DNA from: Tribonema minus
Lineage: Eukaryota; Sar; Xanthophyceae; Tribonematales; Tribonemataceae
DNA: 64,000 nt
Assembly: GCA_017506865.1 (NCBI GenBank)
Contig: JAFCMP010000536.1
Location: forward strand, 186,001 to 250,000
Direction: 5' to 3'
This document shows, in pieces, positions 35,619-46,900 of this stretch. Every line of letters starts with the position of its first letter. The stretch's first letter is position 1. Made by a program: the position numbers and the translations under genes. The notes under the pieces were generated by a model, which was not told where the DNA came from, ran no database searches, and saw nothing but the letters and a program-made list of their open reading frames with translations.

Positions 35619-37069
35619 CTGCGCACACGAGGGTGGTTGAGGAGGCAAAAATTACCAATGTACTGATGCATGCAAGTTAGGTGTATGGTCTATGCGTATT
35701 GTGTGCGACTGTTGAGTGTTGTGTACGGATCATGTGCGCGCACACAACGCTGCTGATTGTGTAATTGTTGTATGCTATATGACATAGGATTGCTGGGCAG
35801 AATTACAGGTAAATTGAAACGACACGCAGCGGCTTGCTGCGTGCGATCGAACAACTGCTGGTACGAGATTGCAAGGGCGCTTGGGCCATCAAGTCACTAC
35901 TACACAAATACTTCGTGCACATTTTGGCGGGGGGGGGGGGGGGGGGGGGTGTCAAGACGACACCAACTACATACTTCTATACAGGTCCACTTTTGGTTTG
36001 CATGATACGACCTGAAGATATGCACTGTAAGGTTTTGCTGTCGCGCAGAGGTATGATGTTTCGCGAGCTACCAAATTTATCCACATATAGCCTTGTCACC
36101 TAGAGCTCTACGATCTTTTGATTGTTTTTTCATTGAACTGTAGACCATAGGACAATTCGGACAACAGCTATTCGCCATTTGCGTTCGTGTGTTGCGTTAT
36201 TGGACGTTTGAAGAAGCACATGTATGAGAGCATTGTAGCAGTGATTTATTAACAGACTTCACATTACCCCCATCTGGCGAGTTTGAATGCCTGACCACAA
36301 CAAGCCGGCGTTATGGAATGTGGAGGCCCGAAACGGCAAGCTGCAGAGCGACAGCTGTTGCTATCTAGTATTTCGAACCTTGGCAAGAAGCGCAGGCTGC
36401 ATCAGCGTCTTCTGATCTAACTAGAACACAATCAATGAGTTTGTTGGAATTCGTCAGCAGCTCGCAAACGCAAATGCTGTTTGCGTCTACAAAATCACCA
36501 AAAGTCGCTAAATCTTTGGTGCTCGTGCTCAACGGCGTACTGAGAGAAATAGGGTTGAGTAGCATTATTTCAGAACCATACACGCCAAGTGATGGCTGGT
36601 ACGGCTGGTACGGCTGCTGCTGCTCACGTGATCTCGAGATTCCTGCACGTTCTAAAGATATCTTCCGAGGCTCAGTTTACATGGGTGTTTCGCTGACGAA
36701 CGCCAGGACACGGTGGTGCCTTACCTGCTCCAATCGCTTCAAGAAGTCCATCGCGCTTGAGAAACGGAAGCTGGCTGTGCTGAGACTCTCTCAGGCAATT
36801 GGAATGACCCCCTCGCCAGGGGACACTTTTCGCCATGTTCAAGTCAAGTTTAAAGTATCCAACCCGAAACCCTTTTTTTTTTAAAGAAAGAAGACCCTAT
36901 GTAGCCCTGTCTGAGCCCTATTGAAATTTCGAAAAAAATAACACTCGAAAGACTCTGTAGCCCACACGTATTGTCCTAGCGGCTGCAGCCCATACGTAGT
37001 GTCCTAGCGGCTAGATGGTGCATTATCCTCGGCGATGCCGTCTACGCAGACGGCACGATGCAAAAAGTT
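35619..37069. other. Region upstream of the metacaspase
   Basis: It should hold the missing metacaspase start exon and promoter. A ~20-base G-run lies at 35931-35950. An unassigned plus-strand frame of 149 residues (36435-36884, ending VKFKVSNPKPFFF) contains a Trp/Tyr/Cys-rich patch near WYGWYGCCC and a basic helix. No family was recognised. It abuts the palindrome and may be part of a mobile element. Confidence 0.35.
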
Positions 37070-37874
37070 GTGGTCGAGTGACAGTGCAAGCTTGACATCC
37101 ATCCCAAGGGAGAACCAACCAGAAAGTACAATATGGCAAGTATTACTGTCACCTTGAGACATCACCCGCCACCAGAGTCTGCAATTACCATGCATATGCC
37201 TCTTGCAGAGCTGTGTGCCATACTCCTACAGTACTTTTATTATATTCCACTTGCGGCTGTGGAAATGCCATGTTTTTTTCATTAATTCTCGCTCAGGGCG
37301 CGAAAAAGCCCAGATGATGGCACTTCTACATGTAGGTAATGAGTTATCGGCAGAGAGTATGCTGCATTCGCACTGGTGACCGTGTCACATGCTGTTGTCA
37401 GGAGTCAAACCTCCTGGCAGCTTGATATAGTTACCCCTTGTATCTAATAGATACAAGGGGTAACTATATCAAGCTGCCATGTATCTAATAGATACAAGGG
37501 GTAACTATATCAAGCTGCCAGGAGGTTTGACTCCTGACAACAGCATGTGACACGGTCACCAGTGCGAATGCAGCATACTCTCTGCCGATAACTCATTACC
37601 TACATGTAGAAGTGCCATCATCTGGGCTTTTTCGCGCCCTGAGCGAGAATTAATGAAAAGAACATGGCATTTCCACAGCCGCAAGTGGAATATAATAAGA
37701 GTACTGTAGGAGTATGGCACACAGCTCTGCAAGAGGCATATGCATGGTAATTGCAGACTCTGGAGGCGGGTGATGTCTCAAGGTGACAGTAATACTTGCT
37801 ATATTGTACTTTCTGGTTGGTTCTCCCTTGGGATGGATGTCAAGCTTGCACTGTCACTCGACCACAACTTTTTG
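37070..37874. repeat. Long near-perfect palindrome (fold-back structure)
   Basis: The left arm (~37070-37446) and right arm (~37489-37874) are reverse complements over about 380 bp, with a few substitutions (four noted) and rare indels. The centre holds a smaller self-complementary block (ggtaactatatcaagctg with its inverse) present in an extra copy. Both arms encode the same peptide, including SQGDSNTC and VLSGWFSLGMDVKLAL, outward from the centre. Arm differences argue against a pure read artefact. It could be a fold-back transposon or a transposon inserted head to head. Confidence 0.85.
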
Positions 37875-38667
37875 CCGCTGCCTGTCCCTCCTCCGCACGC
37901 CAGCCAGGGCTTCCGAGACACCACCACACGTTTGAAGTTCTCTCGAAGGGGCTACGCACGCTGGCATCACCTGAGGGCCGCTGGTGCTAGCTCCTGCAAG
38001 CCCTGCAGCCCAGCCCACCCACCAAACCAGCCGCATTCGCTGCCACGCCTTTCGGCGTTAACGAGCTTGGGACGCTGCAGGTGTTATCACAGCTCTAGAC
38101 TGCCCATATGGGCCAATGACATGCTGCATTCAATTTGCTGCATAACTGCAGGCGTCAATCACAGAACATGGCCATCTGCTCCAGGACCTGCAATGGTGGG
38201 TTGTGCCTAAATTACAGCTGACAAACAAGCATGCGGCAGTGCGTCAGCATCAGAGTCTGGGGGGTCAAAGTTCGTGCATGCATCGCCGAAAAATTGTGCC
38301 CATGCTGCACAATTGCAATAGCATGACCATCATCAGCAATGCACGCACTACCCTCATTCGTATGATCATCACCATCATGCATGGTGTTCGTTGCCAGTGT
38401 GGCAACTCGTGTTACCTGCCAGGATGTGAAATGATCACCGTTGATATGGCTGACAATTCAATCAAGTTACGGACCAGCTCTGGAAGTTCATGTCTTATGA
38501 CACAGCAACAGGGTGCTAAGCTGTGTGCGTGTGTTGTATCAATGGCGGCCACGTTTTAACAGTACTGTGTGCAAGAGCTGCCACGCAAGAAACGGTTGAA
38601 GTTGAAGTTGTATATTATGTCCTGGACCGCATGGGTTGAGCACACGATAATCGGGCAATAACTAAAT
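37875..38667. other. Region right of the palindrome, nothing recognised
   Basis: The plus-strand frame that leaves the palindrome arm continues to 38210 without a known domain. A 'gttgaagttgaagttg' tract lies at 38595-38610, just downstream (on the minus strand) of the non-LTR retrotransposon stop. Confidence 0.35.
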
Positions 38668-39688
38668 CTACGGAGGGGCCGGCGGTTCGGCGCTGGCCGG
38701 CGAGGGCCGCGGCACTTGCAACAGTGCGATGCGGCGGTAAGCACTGACGTCGCCATCAGGGGCAATGACTGCGTTCCAGTTGTCGATCACGACACGTGTG
38801 AGCGCGCGCTGTAGCGCGAGGGAGGTGCGGCGGCGCCAGAAGGCAACGCGCTGCGCGAGATTGTAGCTGCCCTGCGAGCTCTGCTCGGCGAGTGCGTGTA
38901 GCAGCGCTTGTGTGTCGCATGACATAGCGCCGAAGTGGTCAAAGGCTGCGGAAAATAGGGTGTGTGTAGTGGGGTCCAGGGCCCCTGAGACTACGTATGT
39001 GTCTATCTTTTCCTGCGAAGCCGATTCAAGCACGCGCTGCACATCGCGCGCGCCCCCCTGAGCCTGACGGAGGCGGGAGGGACATGAGCTGTCACGTATG
39101 GTGACGTCTATGCAACAAGCTACTTCAAAGCCGCCGCGCAGTTTAGTGCACCGGCCTGCCGCTACCGCGTCAGCGCTCGGCTGCACTTTAGGGACTGGAA
39201 GGCAGATCTGGTTGCTGCCGAAGACGATGTCCATGAACTTGTTGAACCCGTGGCGCGCCGCGTAGCGGCGGAAGGGGGCAAGGGTGTCCCGGTCGAGACC
39301 GCGGAGGTGGGCCACCTGCTTGAGCAGCTGAAAAAGCGCGTCTGCGAGCAAGTTGTGTCGCGTGACGTTGAGCCCTTGTGTGCAGCGGCGCAGGTGGGCA
39401 CCTGACTCCACTGTTTTATGACACTTGGGGCACCGCGCCGCAGCGGAGGCGGGGCGCTCCACGCCCAGGTGGCGCCGCAGCGTCTCGCGGAATTCCGGCG
39501 GCGACATGGTCTCCGCTGGGTCAGTGCTCGGCAGTTGTGCCAAGAAACCCATGGCCCCCTTAGAGGCACCGCTGCGCCACGCCGCGACTGCTTCCAACGC
39601 ATTTGCTGCTTCAAGCCGGCGCAGCTGCGTGGCGGCGAGCGCTGCGTCTAGCACCCGTGATAGCGCGGCTTGACGCCGCGGCAGCACG
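38668..39688 (-). pseudogene. Non-LTR retrotransposon, C-terminal part (split by LTR element)
   Basis: This is the distal part of the frame that starts at 52424. It begins at the LTR insertion point with VLPRRQAALSRVLDAAL and ends at the stop at 38668. It contains a zinc-knuckle-like CPKCHKTVESGAHLRRC (C-x2-C-x8-H-x3-C). Downstream is GFEVACCIDVTIRDSSC and a later EKIDTY, which resemble the restriction-like endonuclease that follows the zinc finger in R2/CRE-type elements. Frame and sense match across the insertion (see 49965-52424). Endonuclease assignment is by motif order and is moderate. The frame shown from upstream codons 39729-39689 is LTR sequence, not part of the original gene. Confidence 0.7.
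39685..39688. other. Target site duplication, left copy
   Basis: CACG directly before the 5' LTR equals CACG at 49965-49968 directly after the 3' LTR. A 4-bp duplication is slightly shorter than the usual 5 bp of Ty3/gypsy integrases. Confidence 0.8.
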
Positions 39689-40083
39689 TGACACGGTTTG
39701 ATGTATATAATTGAAGTACTTATTATCAATAGGCTTATGATGTGTCAGTGCCCTCATGTTCAGTCTTGTGTACATACACTCAGAGCATAGGAAGTGAGAC
39801 TGCTGCATTGTAGTGGATCTTCATGACTATTAAGACTTGCCCCTTGTTTGGGGGTTTGCAAGTATTGATGGCCATGAGATCTCTGCATAAGCACACAACC
39901 TGAGAGCTGGAGCAACAAGACCAAGTAGAGGCACAGTGACTGAAGCCACCCAACAACATCCACTATGGCTCCCCCAGCAGCAGCATCATCATCAGCATCA
40001 GCAGCAGCCCAGGCTGCAGAGACAAGTAAGCCATGCATGCCACAGATCTTTACAACCACACACCTACATAGTTGCATGTTAGA
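39689..40083 (+). repeat. 5' LTR (395 bp)
   Basis: It begins TGACACGG and ends GTTAGA and is identical to 49570-49964 by eye. Near its 3' part an ATG at 39965 opens a short Ala/Ser frame (MAPPAAASSSAS) that runs into ACAA|GTAAGC, a good splice donor. Confidence 0.93.
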
Positions 40084-40084
40084 A

Positions 40085-40102
40085 TGGCACCCTACAGACA
40101 GG
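40085..40102 (+). other. Probable primer-binding site
   Basis: TGGCACCCTACAGACAGG starts one base after the 5' LTR. TGG is the complement of a tRNA CCA end. The priming tRNA would end in GGGTGCCA. No tRNA was matched from memory. Confidence 0.55.
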
Positions 40103-42413
40103 CTTTACCTTCCCCTCCGCTCCGCAGATAGTTCAGTAGGCTACTCGTGCTAACGCACCGTACTCGTTAGCCGACTAGCTAACCATTCTAGCTCGTCCTG
40201 ACCGCTGCGGAGGCTAATTCTTCTTACGCACATTAAAGCTTATCTCGTCACGTTAGGCTCTTAACACTCCATTGAATAGTAGGCACCTTCGCGCTAGCGG
40301 ACGCGCGGCGTGGTTGGTTGCTATTCGTACTAATTGTTGTTTATGGAGGACAGAGAAAGTTCAGGAAACTTGGGGAAATGGCTGGCAGTAGCAGCTTCGA
40401 GACACGCTCTGCCGCCACTTTGCTACACGATGTTAGCTGTCATCGCAGTCGCAAACACTCAACAGCCGTGCTTTGGCTGTGTAGGCAGCCCTCCGCCTGA
40501 GTGCCCGCATAAGTTTACTCGTGCGCGGCGGTGCACACGCGCTGTACGACGTCAGTTGTTAGCGCTGAAATACGGGATGATGAGGTTGATGGCCATCAAT
40601 GCACAGTGTAGCGCACTGCCTTGCATACGCCTAAGTGGGATCAGAGGTTAACAGATTACAGACCCCCCACCCTTTGTTTCCTAGCACCGTTGCGTGTAAC
40701 CGACTTGCGGCCGCAATTCGTCCGCCAGGTTCTGTCGCGGCCTGCCGGTAGTACTGCACGTCCAATGCAGTAGCTATTTTGTCAGATGGATGCATGATGC
40801 GTACGTGCGTACATGCGAGAGAGAGAGAACCACATTTCAGCAAAGACAGCAGCGCTAACTCATGACGTTAAAGATAGAATTTGATCAAGCTTGCTGCTCG
40901 GCGCGGGCAGGCTCGCTTGTTTCATGCGCGCTCTAACCGGTGCTACCTGCAGATTCGAGCACTGCGCGCAGCACAAATGGTAGAGGCGAGATAAGCAGGC
41001 ATTTAACATCTTGTGGAAGTGTTACTTGTCTTGATGTGCTGACCCATGCTGGCATATGTATGGGCAGAATACACACGGATTCCAGTTGCTGATGTGCTGT
41101 GAGCAGGGGGATGTCTGGCAATTGCATTACCATGCTCACAGCGCATAATCAAAGATGATGACTGAACGAAGAGGAATAGCGTGGTGCGAATGGGGTCTAA
41201 CACATGTTCCTTGTCATGGACAGACTCAGAATTTTAGAAGAGAATGCAGCCCGCATCAAAGCCACGTGCGGCGCACGGTGCATACCGCATGTGTTGAGGA
41301 GGTGCACGGGGTCAGACTCAACTTCACGCGGCTTTCAGCAGCTGTGAAGCAGTCTGACACTGTCCTCCGCGCACACGGGTCAGGGCTGACAGCGCGGTCA
41401 CGGTTGACGATGAACTGGATTCCATGATGGATATCCAGGTCACTGACGCCGAGCGACTGCGCGCCCTGATCGGCACGAAGAGAGAGAGAGAGATGTTGAG
41501 CCATCTGCAGCGGGCTGTGCGGTGACTGTGCAATTTGCAGTCGCTGCCACCCGCTCGGTGTCGTCTGCTTCACCCTCGAAAGAGGCAGGCAGCGGTGTCC
41601 ACGACGAACCCTCCTTGGAGGACGGCGGTGGTGCTGGATCGAGCGTGTCGCAGGATACAAAGACCTGTAGCGTTAAGTCGCTGTCGCGCTCGACACGTGA
41701 CCAGAAGTATGAACAGAGAGAGTCGAGCACACATGCTGCCGCAGTCACCGCGCTCCAGTTGCAGGTCGCCACCGCCACTGCGGTCGCGTCAGCCGCGCAG
41801 CCCCGGCGTCAATTACGCCGCCCCTGCTGGCGCGCCGGGCGTGCCCCCCTCGTACTATGTTTGCGGCGCCTTGCAGGCTACCGCGCTGCACCAGGCTGAG
41901 CATGGCTTGGAGCAGGGCAGGGAAAGCTATGATGGCTTGCTGGCCGTTGCTGCCGCCATGACGCGCGCGCCCAGCGCCAGCGTCGCGCAGCGGAGTGCAA
42001 TCATGGAGCAGCTTGCGGACTACGGAGTCGCGCACATTGGTGAGTCACGCTCGCGTGCGCGCGTACCCAGCCAAGATGCTGCTGCCTCTGAGCCGCGTCG
42101 AACGCTTGCTGGCACTGACAGACGTGCGGCACCTATTGACGCGCTCATGCGTAACGCAGTGCGCGGTCAGCGCCGCTGGGTTGCTGTGTGCACTGCTCGC
42201 ACCGTCACTGCTCACCGGTGCCCCCATGCAGGTGGCACCCGTGGTTGCAGTTGACGTTGAAGTTGACAATGATAGATGTACACCACGTTCAGAGCCGTTG
42301 CCGTCAGGTTCAGCACCTGACGGCAACTCTACATCTGTGTGTGCTGCTGCTGCTGCCACATAGGACCTTGACACTGACAGAACAGTGACAGGGGCAGCGC
42401 AGCGCATCACTCA
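40103..42413 (+). other. Leader and gag-like region of the LTR element
   Basis: About 2.3 kb separates the primer site from the methyltransferase. One frame (41535-42254) is Ala/Arg/Ser-rich and includes QATALHQAEHGLEQGRES and IMEQLADYGVAHIG. It lies where gag is expected but has no capsid homology or zinc knuckle that I recognise. An acceptor-like CCTTGCAG at ~41876 precedes QATALHQ and could pair with the LTR donor. Function is uncertain. Confidence 0.35.
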
Positions 42414-43901
42414 TGCCTCCTTTGCTGTGGCATTGGAGAGTGGGACGAGGGGCTTGCCCAGGCAAGCGTGGTTGGCTTTGCAGTGAACACTCAACTGCCG
42501 TTGACATGTGTCCCCGCGTGTGTAAGGCCTACCATGAATTGCACCCTCGCACCCCACAAGTGCTGAATGCATGTTTGAGCAGCGTTGAAGTTACCAAAGC
42601 ACTGGTTGAACTTGACCCTGATCTCACCACGATCTCCCCCCCGTGCACAGACTATGCCAATGGACTGGGCATCGAGGACGAGGCCGCCGAAGTGACAGAG
42701 AAGGCCGCGCAGCTCACCGTGAGGGCGGGGCTGCGTTGATGTTTGATTGAGAACGTGGTATCCATGCTGAGCTCGAGGGCTTGGGCACGGGCGGAGGCTA
42801 TACTGCTGGAGGCGGGCTACTTGCTGTACGTGAGCAAGCTCAAGGGCTCGGAGTTTAGCATTGCCTGCCACAGGCGCCGAGTTTACATACTCGCCGTCAA
42901 GGCAGGACCGGGGGTAACCGCCGCTGCGGCGCGGTTTGGGGCTTTGCTTAAATGCTATTCAGCGTTCATCATTGCCAGTCTCGGTCCGCCGTGTTCTTCG
43001 CTGCCCTGAGCGCTGTTTCTTTTGGAAATCACGCACCAAGGGTTGCAAAAGCGTGTATGCTGCCACTGATTGCATGCCAAGCCCTGTTCGAAGGAACCCT
43101 GGCAAACCGCCGGTGGACCTTGCTGACTATGTGCCTGATGCAGTCAACGATGCTGGTACTGTGCATGAAGCTAGAGTGCTGTCATTGCGCGAGATGGCTG
43201 TGTTGCTCACATTTACACGCGACCTGCCAACAAGTGCCACCATCGAAGACGTGAAGTTGTGGCTAGTGAATCTTGTCATGCCCCGCATGGCATTTGACCT
43301 AGCAGTTGCCCTTGCAGGCTCTGGCATACTAGACCTTCCCGCTAGCGTCTCGTGCTCTCGAGGCGTTCGCTTGGACCATGATCCGTCTGCGCCCCGCCCT
43401 GAATGGATGCAGTCGGATTTGGAAGGCATTGTGCATGTGGCAGAGACCCGTGAAGAGCAAGCGCGTACGCAGGTTAGGGTTGCTGCCATTACTGCTGCTC
43501 ACTGCAGTTGGCAGCACCGCATTACACCTAACATGATTAGTGCCGAGGGCCTCAACACTGGCCCTTGGTCCTCCATTGACGCGTACCAGGATGAGACAGT
43601 TGAAGATGAGACAGTTGAACTTGAAGATGACAGCGATGAAGAAGAACCGCTCATGCAGAGCTCAGTCGGTGACGGTGATTCGTCACACTGCCACCCTACA
43701 GGCAGTGATGACAATGATGAGCCCTCGTTTGACAATGACCCCCATGAAGTTCTGCGCAGACAAGGGCGTGGCAACCCACGTGTCAGCGCTGTCGCAGCTA
43801 GGCTTAATGAGGAGATTGGGAAGCCACTACACTCAATCGTGGACCCTGCCTTGGTTAGACCTGGTGAGACGGTAGTGCAACCAACCGGCGCCCCTAGCTA
43901 A
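42414..43901 (+). CDS. Cytosine-5 DNA methyltransferase in the LTR element (frames broken)
   Basis: C5 methyltransferase motifs follow in order. Motif I LLCCGIGEWDEGLAQA binds AdoMet (42417-42464, frame 0). Then come VDMCPRVCKAYHELHP and motif IV TISPPCTDYA, whose Cys at 42644 is the expected nucleophile. Motif VI is IENVV (42746 on), motif VIII is HRRRVYILA (~42869), motif IX is LSLREMAVLLTF (~43179) and motif X is VNLVMPRMAFDLA (~43266). An acidic tail (VEDETVELEDDSDEEE) leads to a TAA at 43901, in frame with pol. This copy shifts frame at ~42480 and ~42900 and has a TGA at 42737, between motifs IV and VI. The target-recognition stretch between VIII and IX is short. Methyltransferases captured by retrotransposons are known from dinoflagellates and charophytes (de Mendoza and colleagues). 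Presence here is read directly. Confidence 0.88.
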
Positions 43902-43916
43902 CAATGCTTTGGCCGG

Positions 43917-46900
43917 ATGGTAGCACGAGTACAGCGTCAGCGCAGGTTCAAAGAGCAAGACTTTATTGCCTTGCTGGACCCTGGTGCTGAAGCTGGCATG
44001 ATGTCAGAAGAAGAGGCCCGGAAGCTTTCTCCTGGGGGAATTTGCCCCCTAGAGAAGGGGGACCATTCAGTTATTGAGCTAGCAGACAATCACACTCTGG
44101 TGAAGATACAGGGTGTGGTGTACCTTACACTGCGGTTTGGCAATAAGCTGGTGCGGCACAAGTTCTATGTGGTGAACCTGCCCATCACCACCATCCTGGG
44201 CAGTGATTTCTTTGGCTTGTACAGCACCTTGTTTGATTCCAAGGACCTGACATACACACCGCTGGGAGCCGAGGGCCCCACCTTGAGAATGCTAGACAAT
44301 ACGAAAGTACGAGCGGCAAGCTCGGTGCTGCGCGATGCCAAGGTTGCAGGTGTCGTGCAAACGAGCCCAGAAACCTGCGCACCACCGGCGTATCGTGCTG
44401 TGTGCCTGGTGGAGGACATACTCATCCCCGCGCACACAGAGATGACAGTTGAAGTTGCACTTAACCCGCCGGTGCAAGGGCTCACCCCCTACACGGCGAC
44501 CATAGAGCCTTCAGTGTCCCAAACGATGTTGAAGTTGCAAGAAAGAGGTGTGAAAGCCGCGATGCCAATAGATATAGTGAGCGCGCAAAACCCTGTCAGG
44601 GCCCGATTGGTGAACTTCTCGGATCAATCAGTGTTGGTGACCAGGAACACCTACATTGGTGATGCGCGCCCCGCACGGCCAGATGAGATCATTGAGCTGG
44701 AAGCCGCAAGCGCACTCCAGCTGGAGCAAAAGCTCTTGCGAGTAGCCGCTGCGCACAACCCTGATGTGGCGTTTCGCGCGGCAGCAATGCAAGCGCTAGC
44801 CGCCATAGACAACGAGAAGAGTGCAGGTATGTATGGTGCCACGGCGAAGGCGTCGGCCGCCGCCGCCGGCAACGCGCGCACGCGCACTTCGCAAGAACCA
44901 TGCACCACCGAAGAGCTTCGCGAGATGTTGCCAAAGGATGGCGACCTGTATGAGATGAAGGCTCCGGATGGCAGACTGTATGCTGAGCACCTCATGGACA
45001 TTTTCAACGAGTTCTCGAGTGTATTTGCCAAGGACCCCAAAAACCCTACAGTGACCAACCTCATGGAGTTTGAGATTGACACTGGTGATGCAATGCCAAT
45101 TGCTGAGAAAGACAGACGATGGGCGCAAAAAGAAGCAGAGTACATCATGGAACATGTCAAGGCAATGCCACTGCGAAAGCAGGTAGAGCCTAGCAATGGA
45201 CCATGGGCCTGTAACCCTGTGCTTGCGCGACAGGGGGACAAGATCAGATTTTGCGTGGACTTCCGCCGTCTCAACGCTGTGACAAAGCGCGACAGCAGAG
45301 GTCTGGGCAACATTGATGACATGGTGCATCAGATGAAAGGCGCCAAGTTCGTGTCATCCATTGACATGGCCGCCGGCTACCATCAGATACCATTGAGAGA
45401 AAGTGATAAGCCCAAAACTGCTTTCCGCACGCCAGATGGCGGGCTGTGGCAGTATACAGTCGCCCCGTTTGGTTTGGTGAACCTGCCTGCGCAGTTCACA
45501 CGTCTGATGCACAACACACTAGGCTCAGCCCTAGGGGCCTACGCCATGGTGTATGTTGACGATGTGCTGATGTACGATGACTCAATGGAAGCGCACTTGA
45601 CTCACATTCGAGAAGTCTCGTCACGAATTCAGAACGCTGGCCTCAGTGTGGCTAGACACAAGTGCCAGTGGTTCCAAAGTGAGATCAAATTTCTTGGTCA
45701 CATTGTGGGCGCTGGAGGCATACGCCCCGACCCTGAAAGGTCCAGGCCATGGCTGACATGAGTGCGCCATTGAATGCAAAGGGAAGAGCTGATTTGAAGC
45801 TGGTGCGTACGGTACTGGGTTGCTTCAACTACTACCGAAGATACGTTGACCACTTTGCAGAACTGGCTGCGCCGCTGGTGGAGCTGACTAAAACTGATGC
45901 CAACATGGAATGGGACCGACGAAGGCGTGACGCCTTTGAAGGACTCAAGCAGGCCATGTGCACAGCAAAGTTGGTGTCACACCCGGACTTCTCACTGCCG
46001 TTTGTGCTATACACCGATGCCTCTCAAACCGCCTGCAGTGGCATATTGACGCAATTCAAGCCGGTAGAAGCACTCAGTGGCAAAGAAGCTGCCCCTGCGG
46101 CAGGCCGCAGACGCACAGTAAATGGGAGGGAGGAAATGGAAGTGGTAGTGGGTTATTTTTCAAAAATTAACTCCACACAAGACGCCAAGATGGGCGCTAC
46201 CGCACTTGAATGCCTAGCCGTTGTGCTTTCACTCAACCACTACCGACCGTACGTATGGGGGGACCCAGTCACTGTGGTCACAGATGCAGCAGCCCTGCGC
46301 TGGCTGTTGACGTTACAAGATCAAAACGGCAAGTTGATGCGATGGGCCATGAGGTTGCTGGAGTACGACATCACAGTACAACACCGACCAGGCTTGGTCA
46401 ACTCAAACGCCGATGGGCCCTCAAGACTGCCGATGCAGAAAGAGCAGAAAGAGTTAGACGCGCCGAGAGAATATGATCATGCAGACGAGCAGTGGTCAGA
46501 CTCCATACCGTGCTTCGCAGCACCACCTTCAGGGGTGAAGTTTGCGGCGGCAAGGGTAAACCATGAGTCTGAGCCACAAGCACCGCTGCAGGCTATGCGT
46601 ATTGCGAACTTCAGAGGCAGACTCGGAAGCTCAGAATGGGGCAACCCCTTCAGCCTCAACGAGCTGGCCATGAACGACACAAGCGACGATAGTTTAGTTG
46701 CCAAGCTGTCAGCACTTACAGTTACGCAAGTGAACGAAAGGTTAGATGAGCTGGAGGAAGAGGACTGTACGTGGACGGATGGAGAGACCACCGCACTGTC
46801 TTTCAGCCCAGCTACGCTTCACATGTATGCCAATGCATGCATGGACGAGGCAGCGGCGCCCGATGGGGGCGTCCACACCTCTAGCAGAGCCACGGAGAGA

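Noticed and set aside
35931..35950. Long G-run as a functional quadruplex
   Set aside because: Several similar homopolymer G or C runs occur near splice acceptors and intergenic DNA. Length is error-prone in assemblies, and no context supports a role.
44651..45329. Minus-strand frames of 223 and 177 residues across pol
   Set aside because: Antisense to protease/RT coding sequence with clear motifs on the plus strand.
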